Shown here piece after piece: positions 53,518-61,732 of a stretch of 64,000 bases of DNA. Origin of the DNA: UBA4742 sp002403895. Lineage in GTDB: Bacteria > Actinomycetota > Acidimicrobiia > Acidimicrobiales > Acidimicrobilacustridaceae. The notes under the pieces are model-generated. The model saw only the letters and a list, made by a program, of their open reading frames with translations, had not been told where the DNA came from and did not search any database. The DNA is taken from NCBI GenBank assembly GCA_036823295.1, contig DAISGD010000006.1, positions 1-64,000 of the forward strand. The letters are read 5' to 3'. A program made the translations under genes and the position numbers. Numbering within the stretch: the stretch's first letter is position 1; every line of letters starts with the position of its first letter.

Positions 53518-54103
53518 ACGCAGGCCGACGGCGGTAAGCGTCGCCGAGCACGAACTCATTGCCAGGGCCCAGGCGGGTGATCGTCGAGCCCTCGACCAAC
53601 TTCTGCGGTCGCACTACAACCAGGTGTACAGCATCTGCCGACGAATGACCGGCAACGATCAGGATGCCCTCGACGCCACGCAAGACGCCCTCATCGCCCT
53701 GACCCGAGGTATCCATCGCTACGACGGCCGGGCCTCGTTCTCCACCTGGTCGTACCGAGTGACCACCAACGCCTGCCTGGACGAACTGCGCCGACGCAAA
53801 CGCCGGCCCGTACCAGAAGCTGACGTTCCGGTCGGCGCCCGCCCGGGCGGACCGCCCAGCCTCGACCAGACTGTGGTTGATCGACTCACCCTGGACCAGG
53901 CGCTGACGGAGCTGGCCCCGGAATTCCGGGCTCCGGTGATCCTGCGGGACGTGATCGGCCTCGACTACGCCGAGATCGCCGAGGTCCTGAAGATCCCACC
54001 GGGCACCGTTCGATCACGCATCGCCCGGGGCCGCCGTTCCTTAGCCACCCAGATGGCTCGGAACCAGCCCCCTCCCCCGAGCGTCCAACACCAGGCACCA
54101 TGA
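53510..54103 (+). CDS. ECF RNA polymerase sigma factor (SigM-like position)
   Basis: A 197-residue ECF sigma factor. Region 2 is YNQVYSICRRMTGNDQDALDATQDALIALTRGIHRYDGRASFSTWSYRV, followed by CLDELRRRKRR. Region 4 is LDYAEIAEVLKIPPGTVRSRIARGRRSLATQM. It begins within the kinase stop region (eight-base overlap) and ends overlapping the putative anti-sigma gene (ATGA-type overlap at 54100). In mycobacteria sigM is in the same place before trxB and controls envelope and lipid genes. Confidence 0.9.
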   Translation: MAERRPTAVSVAEHELIARAQAGDRRALDQLLRSHYNQVYSICRRMTGNDQDALDATQDALIALTRGIHRYDGRASFSTWSYRVTTNACLDELRRRKRRPVPEADVPVGARPGGPPSLDQTVVDRLTLDQALTELAPEFRAPVILRDVIGLDYAEIAEVLKIPPGTVRSRIARGRRSLATQMARNQPPPPSVQHQAP

Positions 54104-55017
54104 ACACTCACGACCTGCGCCCCGAGCCCGACCCCGTTGACCTGCTGGCCTCGGCGCGCCTCGACGGCGACCCCTCCCCGCCTCTCGGCGACCAAGACCC
54201 CGTGGAGGTGGCAGCCCGACAGGAGGAATTGCGGTCGGTTGCCGCTCTCCTCGGCGAGGCCGTCACTATCCCGCCCTCGTCCGTGGTCGATGCACAGATC
54301 GCGCAGGCCATCGCCAACCTGGACGCCGACGAGTCCGCGGCCGGCGCCGCCGACGGCGTCCCGGAACCCGTCATCCCGTTGGCGCCGCGCGCTTCGCGGA
54401 GGAGCGACCATCGTCGTTGGTTGGCGGTGGCCGCGGCGATCGTCGTGGTCGCTCTGGCTGGGGCCGTTGTTGCCAGCAATCGCTCCCATTCCTCCTCTTC
54501 CGACACCGCCGCGAGCCCCGTGGGGGGCAGCGCCACGAGTTCATCGTCCACCCCCGCGAGCCCTGGAGCCAGCCAGCCCACCACCAGGGAGGCCGAATCT
54601 AGGTCAGAGCCATCGAGCTCCACCGCGACCGACAACTCATCCACCAGCGGTGGCGGCCTACCCGATCTGGGAGCGGTGGCGTCGGATGCCTCGCTCGGCG
54701 CTGAAGTGCTGGCCGAGACCAGCTCGCGAGCAACCCTGGACTCGACAACGGCCCCCACCACCTTGGACCAAGCCACCCCGTCCACTGTCGCCGTACCCGT
54801 GTCACCCTTTAGCGCCCCCCCGGTTGTTGTCCCGACTTGCGACCAGTCCGTGCGCGCCGCGGTTCCGGGTCTCGGGCCGCTAGTATTCGCTGCTACAGCA
54901 ACGTACCAAGGGATACCGGTCCAGGTGCTCGTGTACGCCGACGGACAGCCGACCAGCTACCGCTTGATCGCCGCCCAGGCCGCCGACTGCGCCATCTTGG
55001 TGGACCGGCCGCTCTGA
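54100..55017 (+). CDS. putative membrane-anchored anti-sigma factor
   Basis: A 305-residue protein. A ~95-residue cytoplasmic part is followed by one membrane helix (~107-126, WLAVAAAIVVVALAGAVVA), a Ser/Thr/Pro-rich linker and an external region with a Cys pair (TCDQS, DCAIL). The cytoplasmic part (LLASARLDGDP, EVAARQEELRSVAALLGEAV) resembles an anti-sigma N-terminal helix set but lacks the HxxxCxxC zinc motif of ZAS proteins. The role is inferred from the four-base overlap with the sigma gene and from the single-pass topology. Confidence 0.6.
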   Translation: MNTHDLRPEPDPVDLLASARLDGDPSPPLGDQDPVEVAARQEELRSVAALLGEAVTIPPSSVVDAQIAQAIANLDADESAAGAADGVPEPVIPLAPRASRRSDHRRWLAVAAAIVVVALAGAVVASNRSHSSSSDTAASPVGGSATSSSSTPASPGASQPTTREAESRSEPSSSTATDNSSTSGGGLPDLGAVASDASLGAEVLAETSSRATLDSTTAPTTLDQATPSTVAVPVSPFSAPPVVVPTCDQSVRAAVPGLGPLVFAATATYQGIPVQVLVYADGQPTSYRLIAAQAADCAILVDRPL

Positions 55018-55071
55018 CCAGCGATGCCGGAACCCCGGCCTCGCTCCCCGGGGACGCACTAGCATGCAGGG

Positions 55072-55470
55072 ATGACGAGTCCCGGTTCGGGGGATCCCGG
55101 AGACGTACGCGCCATGCTGCCCCCAACCCACCCCGGTGCCGCTGAGCACCACCGTGGACCGTTGGCGGCGACAGCAAACTGGCCGGCGCAGGCCACCGAT
55201 GCTGTCGTCAAGACGGTCGACACCGTTCGGGACAAGACCACTGGTCCACTCCAGACCGTCGCCCGTGGAGTCGTCTACGGGGTTCTCGCCCTGGTACTCG
55301 GTGCCATGGTGGCGGTGCTGGTGATCGTCACCCTGATCCGTGGAATCGACTCGCTCGTCAGCCTTGTTGTAGACCCGCCCACTATCTGGATCACTTACCT
55401 CATCATCGGCGTGATCTTCCTCGTCGCCGGCTGGTTCGTGTTCCGTCGCCGCCGGCTGGCAGAAATCTGA
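55072..55470 (+). CDS. small two-helix membrane protein
   Basis: A 132-residue protein with a soluble N-terminal ~60 residues and two membrane helices (~70-90, VVYGVLALVLGAMVAVLVIV; ~107-127, ITYLIIGVIFLVAGWFVF) ending in an RRRR cluster. Family not recognised. It sits between the anti-sigma gene and trxB on the same strand. Confidence 0.65.
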   Translation: MTSPGSGDPGDVRAMLPPTHPGAAEHHRGPLAATANWPAQATDAVVKTVDTVRDKTTGPLQTVARGVVYGVLALVLGAMVAVLVIVTLIRGIDSLVSLVVDPPTIWITYLIIGVIFLVAGWFVFRRRRLAEI

Positions 55471-55569
55471 CCATGCCGCGGTGATCCCCACCCGGCGGGA
55501 ATCCCCCTGGCCGCGCGCCGGTTGGGGCGAAGACCAACCGCCTTCGCCGGCGCTCTCTCTGGAGTCTCC

Positions 55570-56541
55570 ATGACCTCGCCCGACATCCACAACGTCATCA
55601 TCATCGGCTCCGGCCCGGCGGGCCTGACGGCGGCGATCTATGCCGCCCGGGCCAACCTGGCCCCGCTGGTCATCGAGGGTGAGCCGTCATCGACCAGCGA
55701 TCAGCCCGGTGGCCAGCTCATGCTGACCACCGAGGTGGAGAACTTCCCCGGTTTCCCCGAAGGCATCATGGGCCCTGAGCTCATGATGCGCTTCCGTGAG
55801 CAGGCCGCCCGGTTCGGGGCAGACATCCGTACGGAGAAGGTGACGCGAGTCGAGCTCTCGCGCCGCCCGTTCGGGGTGTGGATCGGTGACCCCGACGCGC
55901 CTGACCCCACCTACCGGGGCCAGTCCATCATCGTGTCGACCGGGGCACAGTCCCTGATGCTCGGGCTCGAGGCCGAACAGCGACTCATCGGTCACGGCCT
56001 GTCGACCTGCGCGACGTGCGACGGCTTCTTCTTCCGCGACCAGGACATCATCGTCGTCGGTGGTGGCGACTCGGCCCTCGAGGAGGCCACGTTCCTCACG
56101 AAGTTCGCCCGTTCCGTAACTATCGTCCACCGCCGAGATGAGCTGCGGGCGTCCAAGATCATGCAGGACCGAGCTCGGGCCAACGACAAGATCGGCTTCC
56201 GGTGGAACTCCACGGTCGAAGAGATCAACGGTGAAGCGACCGTCGAGGGTGTCGTACTGCGTGACCTGCTGACCGACGAACGCACCGAGCTCGCCGTGTC
56301 CGGGGTGTTCGTGGCCATCGGGCACAAGCCGAACACCGATCTGTTCAAAGGCCAACTCGAGCAGGCCGGGAACGGGTATCTGGTTACAAAATCAGGTAGT
56401 AGCTATACCAATGTTGATGGTGTGTTTGCGTGCGGTGATGTTCAGGACCACACCTACCGCCAAGCCGTCACCGCGGCGGGGTCCGGCTGCACTGCAGCCA
56501 TTGACGCCGAGCGGTGGCTGGAGGCACAGGAGGACCACTGA
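55570..56541 (+). CDS. trxB: thioredoxin-disulfide reductase
   Basis: A 323-residue flavoenzyme that reduces thioredoxin with NADPH. FAD motif VIIIGSGPAGLTAAIYAARAN, redox-active CATC (residues ~138-141 in LSTCATCDGFFF), NADPH motif VVGGGDSALEEA, HRRDELRAS, and the closing FACGDVQDHTYRQAVTAAGSGCTAA. The ATG at 55570 is used. A 69-base stretch (56377-56445) has markedly lower GC than the rest while the frame and family motif stay intact. trxA follows. Confidence 0.95.
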   Translation: MTSPDIHNVIIIGSGPAGLTAAIYAARANLAPLVIEGEPSSTSDQPGGQLMLTTEVENFPGFPEGIMGPELMMRFREQAARFGADIRTEKVTRVELSRRPFGVWIGDPDAPDPTYRGQSIIVSTGAQSLMLGLEAEQRLIGHGLSTCATCDGFFFRDQDIIVVGGGDSALEEATFLTKFARSVTIVHRRDELRASKIMQDRARANDKIGFRWNSTVEEINGEATVEGVVLRDLLTDERTELAVSGVFVAIGHKPNTDLFKGQLEQAGNGYLVTKSGSSYTNVDGVFACGDVQDHTYRQAVTAAGSGCTAAIDAERWLEAQEDH

Positions 56542-56602
56542 CCAACCGAACCGCCTTGGCGCGGAATGCTGGCGGGCCTCGAGCGGTTAGTCATGCTGTC
56601 GA

Positions 56603-56618
56603 GTGAGCGTACGCTCAC
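56603..56618. promoter_or_regulatory. 16-bp perfect palindrome upstream of trxA
   Basis: GTGAGCGTACGCTCAC is its own reverse complement, 53 bases before the trxA ATG. It has the size and symmetry of an operator for a dimeric regulator (for instance TetR-like). The regulator is unknown. Confidence 0.55.
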
Positions 56619-56670
56619 CACAAATCGTAGGCGCCCAGCCCGGGACGTCAGCGGAGAGGAACTAGTCACC

Positions 56671-56997
56671 ATGGGTGAAAATGTGAGTGCCCTCTCGGAT
56701 TCCACGTTCGACGAAGAGATCGGTGCGGCCGATGAGCCCGTGCTGGTCGACTTCTGGGCCGAGTGGTGCGGGCCCTGCAAGATGGTCGCCCCGATCCTCG
56801 ACGAGATCGCCGACGAGCAGGTCGGCAAGATCCGCATCGCCAAGCTCAACGTCGATGACAACCCCGATGTCGCCCGTCGCTTTGGCGTGATGAGCATCCC
56901 CACCATGATCGTCTTCAAAGATGGCCAGCCCGACAAGCGCCTCGTGGGGGCTCGCGGCAAGGGTCAGATCCTCGAGGAGCTCAGCGACTACTTGTAG
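56671..56997 (+). CDS. trxA: thioredoxin
   Basis: A 108-residue thioredoxin with the active site VDFWAEWCGPCKMVAPIL (W-C-G-P-C, Cys at ~34 and ~37), the cis-Pro in MSIPTMIVFKDG and a closing helix. It is reduced by the TrxB encoded just upstream (130 bases away) and supplies electrons for ribonucleotide reductase and repair of protein thiols. The start at 56671 is preceded by GGAGAGGA. Confidence 0.95.
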   Translation: MGENVSALSDSTFDEEIGAADEPVLVDFWAEWCGPCKMVAPILDEIADEQVGKIRIAKLNVDDNPDVARRFGVMSIPTMIVFKDGQPDKRLVGARGKGQILEELSDYL

Positions 56998-57008
56998 GCC
57001 GCATTCCC

Positions 57009-57025
57009 GTCGCGCCCGGCGCGAC
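57009..57025 (+). terminator. possible terminator hairpin after trxA
   Basis: A 7-bp perfect stem (GTCGCGC, GCGCGAC) with a 3-base loop, 12 bases after the trxA stop. There is no T-tract, so it is only a candidate. Confidence 0.35.
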
Positions 57026-57043
57026 CGGTAATCTCCTTCATCC

Positions 57044-58024
57044 ATGGACGCTCTTCCACTTCACCTCGGTGCTGAGGGCGACGCGGTCCGTGATCTCCAG
57101 CAACGACTGGCCGCTGTGGGATTCGACGCATCCGTCGAACCCCGTGGCAGTTTTGGTGAGAGCACCCACACCACGGTCCTCGCCTTCCAAGCCCATCGGG
57201 GCCTCCCCGAGACCGGGGTATGCGACCTCGCCACGTGGACGGCCCTGGTCGAGGCCGGCTATCGCCTCGGGGATCGCCTGCTCTACCTCAAGAGCCCGAT
57301 GGTGCGAGGAGACGACGTCGCCGAACTCCAACGCCTCTTGGGCACCTTGGGATTCGACGCCGGGCGGGTGGACGGGATCCTCGGGCCCCATACCGAACGC
57401 GCCCTCTACGATTTCCAGCGCAACGCCGGACTGACTACGGACGGGGTGTGCGGGCGCGAGGTCCTGGTGAGCCTCGACCGGCTTGGTCAGTCGCCCGGAC
57501 GCTCGACCAACGTCGCGGGGGTTCGCGAGCGGGAGTTCCTCCGCTCGCAACCCCCCGTGCTCTCCGGTCGTCGCATCGTTGTCGGCGAGGCAGGTGGTCT
57601 CGACGCGCTCGTCCGGGCGATCGACCGTGCCCTCGAAGACGCGGACGCCATTGTGGCGGGGCTCCACCATCCTCACCCTTCGGTCCAGGCGGTGGAGGCC
57701 AACGCCTTCCAGGCCGACCTCTACCTTGGACTCGTACTGTCGGATGATCCTCGATGCGAGGCCTCGTACTACGCCACCTCCGGGTTTGAGTCGGCGGGCG
57801 GGCGACGGCTGGCGGAGCTTCTAACCGAGTGCTTCCAGCACATCGATAACGTGGCCGTCGCCCCGGCCCAGGGACGCTGGCTGCCCATCCTGCGCGAGAC
57901 CCGGATGCCGGCAGTGGTCTGCGGTGTGGGGCCTCCGTCAGTCGTAGTTGAGCGGACCGCCGAGTTTGCCGAGGCCACCCATGAGGCACTCGCGCGCTGG
58001 TGTGCCTCCCCCTTCAAACCCTGA
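57044..58024 (+). CDS. CwlM-like protein: two peptidoglycan-binding domains plus a degenerate amidase_3 domain
   Basis: A 326-residue protein with no signal peptide. Two PG-binding-1 domains (~5-70, LGAEGDAVRDLQQRLAAVGF; ~80-150, MVRGDDVAELQRLLGTLGF) precede an amidase_3-like domain. In the latter, where zinc amidases have DPGHGG, the sequence is VVGEAGG; near the end, where the catalytic Glu is expected (VLVECGF-like), it reads AVVCGVGPPS. This suggests loss of activity. Mycobacterial CwlM, in the same position downstream of trxA, is a cytoplasmic regulator of MurA phosphorylated by PknB; this may be a similar protein. Confidence 0.8.
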   Translation: MDALPLHLGAEGDAVRDLQQRLAAVGFDASVEPRGSFGESTHTTVLAFQAHRGLPETGVCDLATWTALVEAGYRLGDRLLYLKSPMVRGDDVAELQRLLGTLGFDAGRVDGILGPHTERALYDFQRNAGLTTDGVCGREVLVSLDRLGQSPGRSTNVAGVREREFLRSQPPVLSGRRIVVGEAGGLDALVRAIDRALEDADAIVAGLHHPHPSVQAVEANAFQADLYLGLVLSDDPRCEASYYATSGFESAGGRRLAELLTECFQHIDNVAVAPAQGRWLPILRETRMPAVVCGVGPPSVVVERTAEFAEATHEALARWCASPFKP

Positions 58025-58079
58025 GGGTGACCTCCCGACCTGCAGCCCCGTCGACACCCTGTGACGCAGGCCACAACCG

Positions 58080-58112
58080 TTAACCACAGGTTTGGCCACA
58101 GGGTGTGGATGG
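58080..58112. promoter_or_regulatory. cluster of DnaA-box-like sequences
   Basis: TTAACCACA (58080-58088), TTGGCCACA (58092-58100) and TGTGGATGG (58104-58112, reverse orientation) are each one or two mismatches from TTRTCCACA. They lie between the convergent cwlM-like and parB genes. This could be a DnaA titration site or a coincidence. Confidence 0.35.
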
Positions 58113-58194
58113 AGTAAAGAGACCGTCAACCCCGCGGTCAAGGTCCACCTCTCGGCTCCCGGATCACCTCGACGACAGGGCCGAGGGGATGCGC

Positions 58195-59088
58195 TCATCC
58201 GTCGACCTCGCGCCCCTCCGTCATGACTCGATAGATGCGCTCAAGGTCCTCCACCGTGGAGAACTCGACCACGACCCGGCCCCGTTTGGCCCCCATCGTG
58301 ACCAAGACCCGGGTGTCCAGATAGCCGGAAAGGAGATCCTCGAGCTCGAGGAGCCCAGCGGGGCGCAATGAGGGAACGGACGGGGAGGGGGACGACTCCT
58401 CGTCGGTGTCCGTTGCATGCTCCTCGTGGAGGCGAACCTCTTCCTCGACTTGGCGCACCGACAGGTCCTCTGCGGCCACGCGACGAGCCAGGGTCTCTTG
58501 GAAGAGCCGATCCGGCGACCCGAGAAGCGCTCGTGCATGGCCGGCGGTCACCTTGCGCTCGGCGACCAACTTCTGCACGGAGGGAGGGAGTTGGAACAAC
58601 CGCAGCGTGTTGGTCACCGACGAGCGGCTCTTGCCGACTCGCAGGGCGACCTGTTCCTGCGTCAGGCCGAAGTCCTCCATCAGTTGTTGGTACGCCGCAG
58701 CTTCTTCGAGAGCATTGAGGTCTTCGCGGTGGAGGTTCTCGACCAGCGCTTGTTCGAGGGCACCCGCATCCTCGACGGCTCGGATGAGAGCGGGAACGGT
58801 CTGGAGCCCCACTCGCTTCGCCGCCCGCCAGCGACGCTCGCCAGCGATGATCTCAAACTCGCCGCCCTCAAGGGGACGAACGAGGATGGGCTGCAACAAG
58901 CCGAGTTCTCGAATCGAGGCGCTCAGGGAGACGAGAGCCTCCTCGTCGAAATAGGCGCGCGGTTGACGCTGGTTCGGGCGAACCCGGCTAACGGGAATCT
59001 CCTGCAGGGCCGTCGAACCGCTGTCGACAACCTCTCCGGTGGGGATCAGTGCCCCGAGGCCTTTACCTAACCCGCTGCGCCGTGCCAC
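58195..59088 (-). CDS. parB: chromosome partitioning protein ParB
   Basis: A 297-residue ParB, which binds parS and spreads along the origin region as a CTP-dependent clamp. It opens with the ParA-stimulating peptide RSGLGKGLGALIP, continues with the CTP-binding boxes (AGERRWRAAKRVG with GERR) and ENLHREDLNALEEA, then the HTH region (TQEQVALRVGKSRSSVTNTLRL) and a C-terminal dimerisation domain. The GTG at 59088 has AGGAGG upstream and overlaps parA by 26 bases. Confidence 0.95.
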   Translation of the reverse strand: MARRSGLGKGLGALIPTGEVVDSGSTALQEIPVSRVRPNQRQPRAYFDEEALVSLSASIRELGLLQPILVRPLEGGEFEIIAGERRWRAAKRVGLQTVPALIRAVEDAGALEQALVENLHREDLNALEEAAAYQQLMEDFGLTQEQVALRVGKSRSSVTNTLRLFQLPPSVQKLVAERKVTAGHARALLGSPDRLFQETLARRVAAEDLSVRQVEEEVRLHEEHATDTDEESSPSPSVPSLRPAGLLELEDLLSGYLDTRVLVTMGAKRGRVVVEFSTVEDLERIYRVMTEGREVDG

Positions 59089-60196
59089 CGCTGACCTCCT
59101 TCGCCAGCTCTCGATACGCGATGGCGCCTCGGGAGCTCGAATCGAATGTGATGATTGGCTGCCCGAAGGACGGAGCCTCCGAAAGTCTGACGGTCCGGGG
59201 GACCACGTTGCGGCACACCTTGTCACCGAAATGGCTGCGCACCTCGTTCGCCACCTGGTCCGACAACTTGGTCCGCGCGTCGTACATGACGAGAACTATG
59301 GCGCTCACCTCGAGCCGCTGATTCAAATTCTTCTGGACCAACTCAATGTTCCGCAGGAGCTGACCCAGGCCTTCGAGGGCGTAGTACTCGCACTGGATCG
59401 GCACGAGAACTTCGGTAGCTGCCGCCATTGCATTCACGGTCAGGAGCCCGAGCGAGGGAGGGCAGTCGATCAGGACGTAGTCGTAGTCATCGAGCACGTC
59501 ATTGATGGCGCCTCGGAGCTTCAGTTCTCGGCTGAAGGCCGGCACCAACTCGATCTCGGCACCGGCCAAGTCGAGACTGGCGGGAGCCACGAAAAGGTTC
59601 CGGATGGAGCTTCCCTCGATGCAATCCTCGAGCGGTACATCGTGCAGGAGGACGTCGTACATCGACGACTCAAGCGCTCGTGGGTTGATCCCGAGTCCGG
59701 TACTGGCGTTGCCTTGGGGATCGAGATCAATGACGAGTGTGCGATAGCCCAAATCCGCCAGGCAGGCACCAAGGTTGACGGCTGTGGTCGTTTTCCCGAC
59801 CCCGCCCTTCTGATTGGCGACTGCGATCACCCGAGGGAGTTCTCGCACATGGGGGGCAGAGGGCCCGACCTCGATGACCCGTTCGGCTTCGTCCAGGTCC
59901 GGTGGCAGGTCGATCACCGGCGCCGGTGACGCTGACTCCGCCGGGGGAGATTCCCAGCCGGAACCCACTCCCGCCTCACCTGAAGGACCTGCTTCATCCT
60001 CCCTAGGGGGGGCTTCGATCTTCGGGGCATCGAGGTTCCAGGGTTGGTCCCGGCCCGCCGACGGTGCCGAAGCCGTGCTCTCTGGTGGTTCGGCTTCACC
60101 GGAAGTTGATGTCACTGCGCCATCCTTCCCGGTGGCTCCCAGTAGGTCAAGGAGATCCAGGGCGGAATGTGATGTTTCACGTGAAACATCTGCCAT
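59063..60196 (-). CDS. parA: chromosome partitioning ATPase ParA
   Basis: A 377-residue ParA, the DNA-bound ATPase that moves the ParB-parS complex. The deviant Walker A is ANQKGGVGKTTTAVNLGA, then LVIDLDPQGNAS, and IDCPPSLGLLTVNAM. The first ~115 residues are a Pro/Glu/Ser-rich extension not part of the core, ending before LPRVIAVANQ. The start overlaps a parS site: codons 3-8 encode DVSRET within the palindrome. rsmG lies just upstream. Confidence 0.93.
   Translation of the reverse strand: MADVSRETSHSALDLLDLLGATGKDGAVTSTSGEAEPPESTASAPSAGRDQPWNLDAPKIEAPPREDEAGPSGEAGVGSGWESPPAESASPAPVIDLPPDLDEAERVIEVGPSAPHVRELPRVIAVANQKGGVGKTTTAVNLGACLADLGYRTLVIDLDPQGNASTGLGINPRALESSMYDVLLHDVPLEDCIEGSSIRNLFVAPASLDLAGAEIELVPAFSRELKLRGAINDVLDDYDYVLIDCPPSLGLLTVNAMAAATEVLVPIQCEYYALEGLGQLLRNIELVQKNLNQRLEVSAIVLVMYDARTKLSDQVANEVRSHFGDKVCRNVVPRTVRLSEAPSFGQPIITFDSSSRGAIAYRELAKEVSGGTAQRVR
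60173..60188. promoter_or_regulatory. parS centromere site
   Basis: TGTTTCACGTGAAACA is a perfect match to the consensus ParB-binding 16-mer, located inside the first codons of parA. It is the only perfect site I see in this window. Confidence 0.95.
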
Positions 60197-60205
60197 CTCT
60201 GCAAC

Positions 60206-60802
60206 CTAGAACAGTGGTCGCTTTGCGGGGATTCCGACCCGGCGTGGGTAGTGCTCGGGGCAGGCGGCAAGCTGACGAAGGATCTGACAGCCCGAGCGTG
60301 CCGGGCCGACCTCCATTCCCAAGATGGCCAAGCCTTGCTCATCCCAGCGCCCGTCCGGTTCCGGGGGCTCGCTCACGATGAGTTGTCCACCAACCCGTAG
60401 GAAGCCCGTCGCACATTCGGCGGTGACCGCTGGAGGGCCGAAGCTCCGCGCCGTCACGAGATCCATCTGATGCCGTAGTGAGTCATCCCGAGCGAACTCC
60501 TCCGCGCGGCCGCGCCGCACCCAGACCCGGTCGGCCAGTCCGAGTGCCTGGATCGCCCCCTCGAGAAACGCGGTGCGGCGCTCGCTGGCATCAAGCAACC
60601 ACCACTCGCTGCCTGGCCAGTTGCCAGCCAGAACTAGACCGGGTACGCCCCCACCGCTTCCAAGATCCAGCGCTCGTGCCGGCGCGGCCCCGTCGTAGGC
60701 AGCAGCGAACCGCTCGGCGTGAAGGATGTGGCTCTCAACTGCTCCCGGCCCCAGGAAACCCAGTTCCCGGGACCGCTCGAGGACGGTCAGAAGGTCACCC
60801 AT
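60206..60802 (-). CDS. rsmG: 16S rRNA (guanine(527)-N7)-methyltransferase RsmG
   Basis: A 198-residue methyltransferase that modifies G527 of 16S rRNA (GidB). SAM-binding motif ALDLGSGGGVPGLVLA, then LLDASERRTAFLEGAIQALG, and VTARSFGPPAVTAECATGFLRVGG. Conserved RNA-binding/catalytic blocks are in place, and the length is close to actinobacterial RsmG. The ATG is at 60802. parA begins 10 bases after its stop. Confidence 0.93.
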   Translation of the reverse strand: MGDLLTVLERSRELGFLGPGAVESHILHAERFAAAYDGAAPARALDLGSGGGVPGLVLAGNWPGSEWWLLDASERRTAFLEGAIQALGLADRVWVRRGRAEEFARDDSLRHQMDLVTARSFGPPAVTAECATGFLRVGGQLIVSEPPEPDGRWDEQGLAILGMEVGPARSGCQILRQLAACPEHYPRRVGIPAKRPLF

Positions 60803-60828
60803 CGAGGATCAGTTGCCTCGGGGCAGCC

Positions 60829-61725
60829 TCAGCCTTCCGGGAGGATCACGACACGGCGGCGTTGATCTTCACCCTCGGAGACCGTACGCACACCTTCGAT
60901 CTCGTTGACCGTGTCATGGACGACCTTCCGGTCCGCGGCGTTCATCGGCTCCAGCGCCTTCTGGACGCCGCTCGCCTTGACTTCGTCGGCGATGGAACTG
61001 GCGAATCGCTCGAGTGCCTCCCGGCGTCGCTGGCGATACCCGCTCACGTCCAGGCGCACTCGCCCGTGATGGATCCCGGCGGCCTGACGTTGGACCACAG
61101 TCCGACTCAAGTCCTGAATCGCCATGAGGGTTTGTCCCTTGGGGCCGATCAGGAGGCCCAGGTCCTCGCCTACCACCTTGAGCTCGATCGTGTCCTCGTC
61201 GATCTGCTCTTGCTCGATCTCACCGCTAAGCCCGTAGGCATCGACGAGTCCTCGTAGGAACTCGGAGATGATTTCAGCCTGGTCTTCCACGGTGGCGTCG
61301 TCACTGGTCATGGGGATCCCTTCCGGCATGTCGCCGTTCTCTGAGGCAGCCACGGATGGGGTCTGCTCGCTCCTGCGGCGACCGTCACCGCGTTGATCGG
61401 ATTTCTCCGATTTGTCCTTCCGTTGGGCTCCGGACTTGGTCCGGGGCTTCCGGGCAGGAGTCTCGGTGTCACTGCTGGCGTCACCCGACCCCGATCCACG
61501 GGCCCCACCACGACGGCGGCGATCGCGTCGTTCGACTTTGGGTCGTGGACTCGTCGGTTTGACGCGCGCTCGAACACGAGCTTCGCGACGGGTGAGCCCA
61601 AAGAGCCCACCTTTTGCTTCGTCCACGACCTCGAACTCGGCGTCGGCTTCATCGACCCCGAGTTGATCGAGGGCGGCGTCCTTCGCGTCCTCGAGCGTCT
61701 TGCCGGTTGTCTCGACCCACTCCAC
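60829..61725 (-). CDS. khpB: RNA-binding protein Jag/KhpB
   Basis: A 298-residue protein of the KhpB/SpoIIIJ-associated family. Jag-N (~3-55, VETTGKTLEDAKDAALDQLG, GGLFGLTRREARV) is followed by a basic, charged linker (KSEKSDQRGDGRRRSE), a KH domain with GLLIGPKGQTLMAIQDLSRTVV, and an R3H domain with RREALERFASSIADEV. It binds RNA with KhpA in other species. The GTG at 61725 begins the homology. It is encoded just downstream of yidC, the usual order. Confidence 0.92.
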   Translation of the reverse strand: MEWVETTGKTLEDAKDAALDQLGVDEADAEFEVVDEAKGGLFGLTRREARVRARVKPTSPRPKVERRDRRRRGGARGSGSGDASSDTETPARKPRTKSGAQRKDKSEKSDQRGDGRRRSEQTPSVAASENGDMPEGIPMTSDDATVEDQAEIISEFLRGLVDAYGLSGEIEQEQIDEDTIELKVVGEDLGLLIGPKGQTLMAIQDLSRTVVQRQAAGIHHGRVRLDVSGYRQRRREALERFASSIADEVKASGVQKALEPMNAADRKVVHDTVNEIEGVRTVSEGEDQRRRVVILPEG

Positions 61726-61732
61726 GCGGTAC

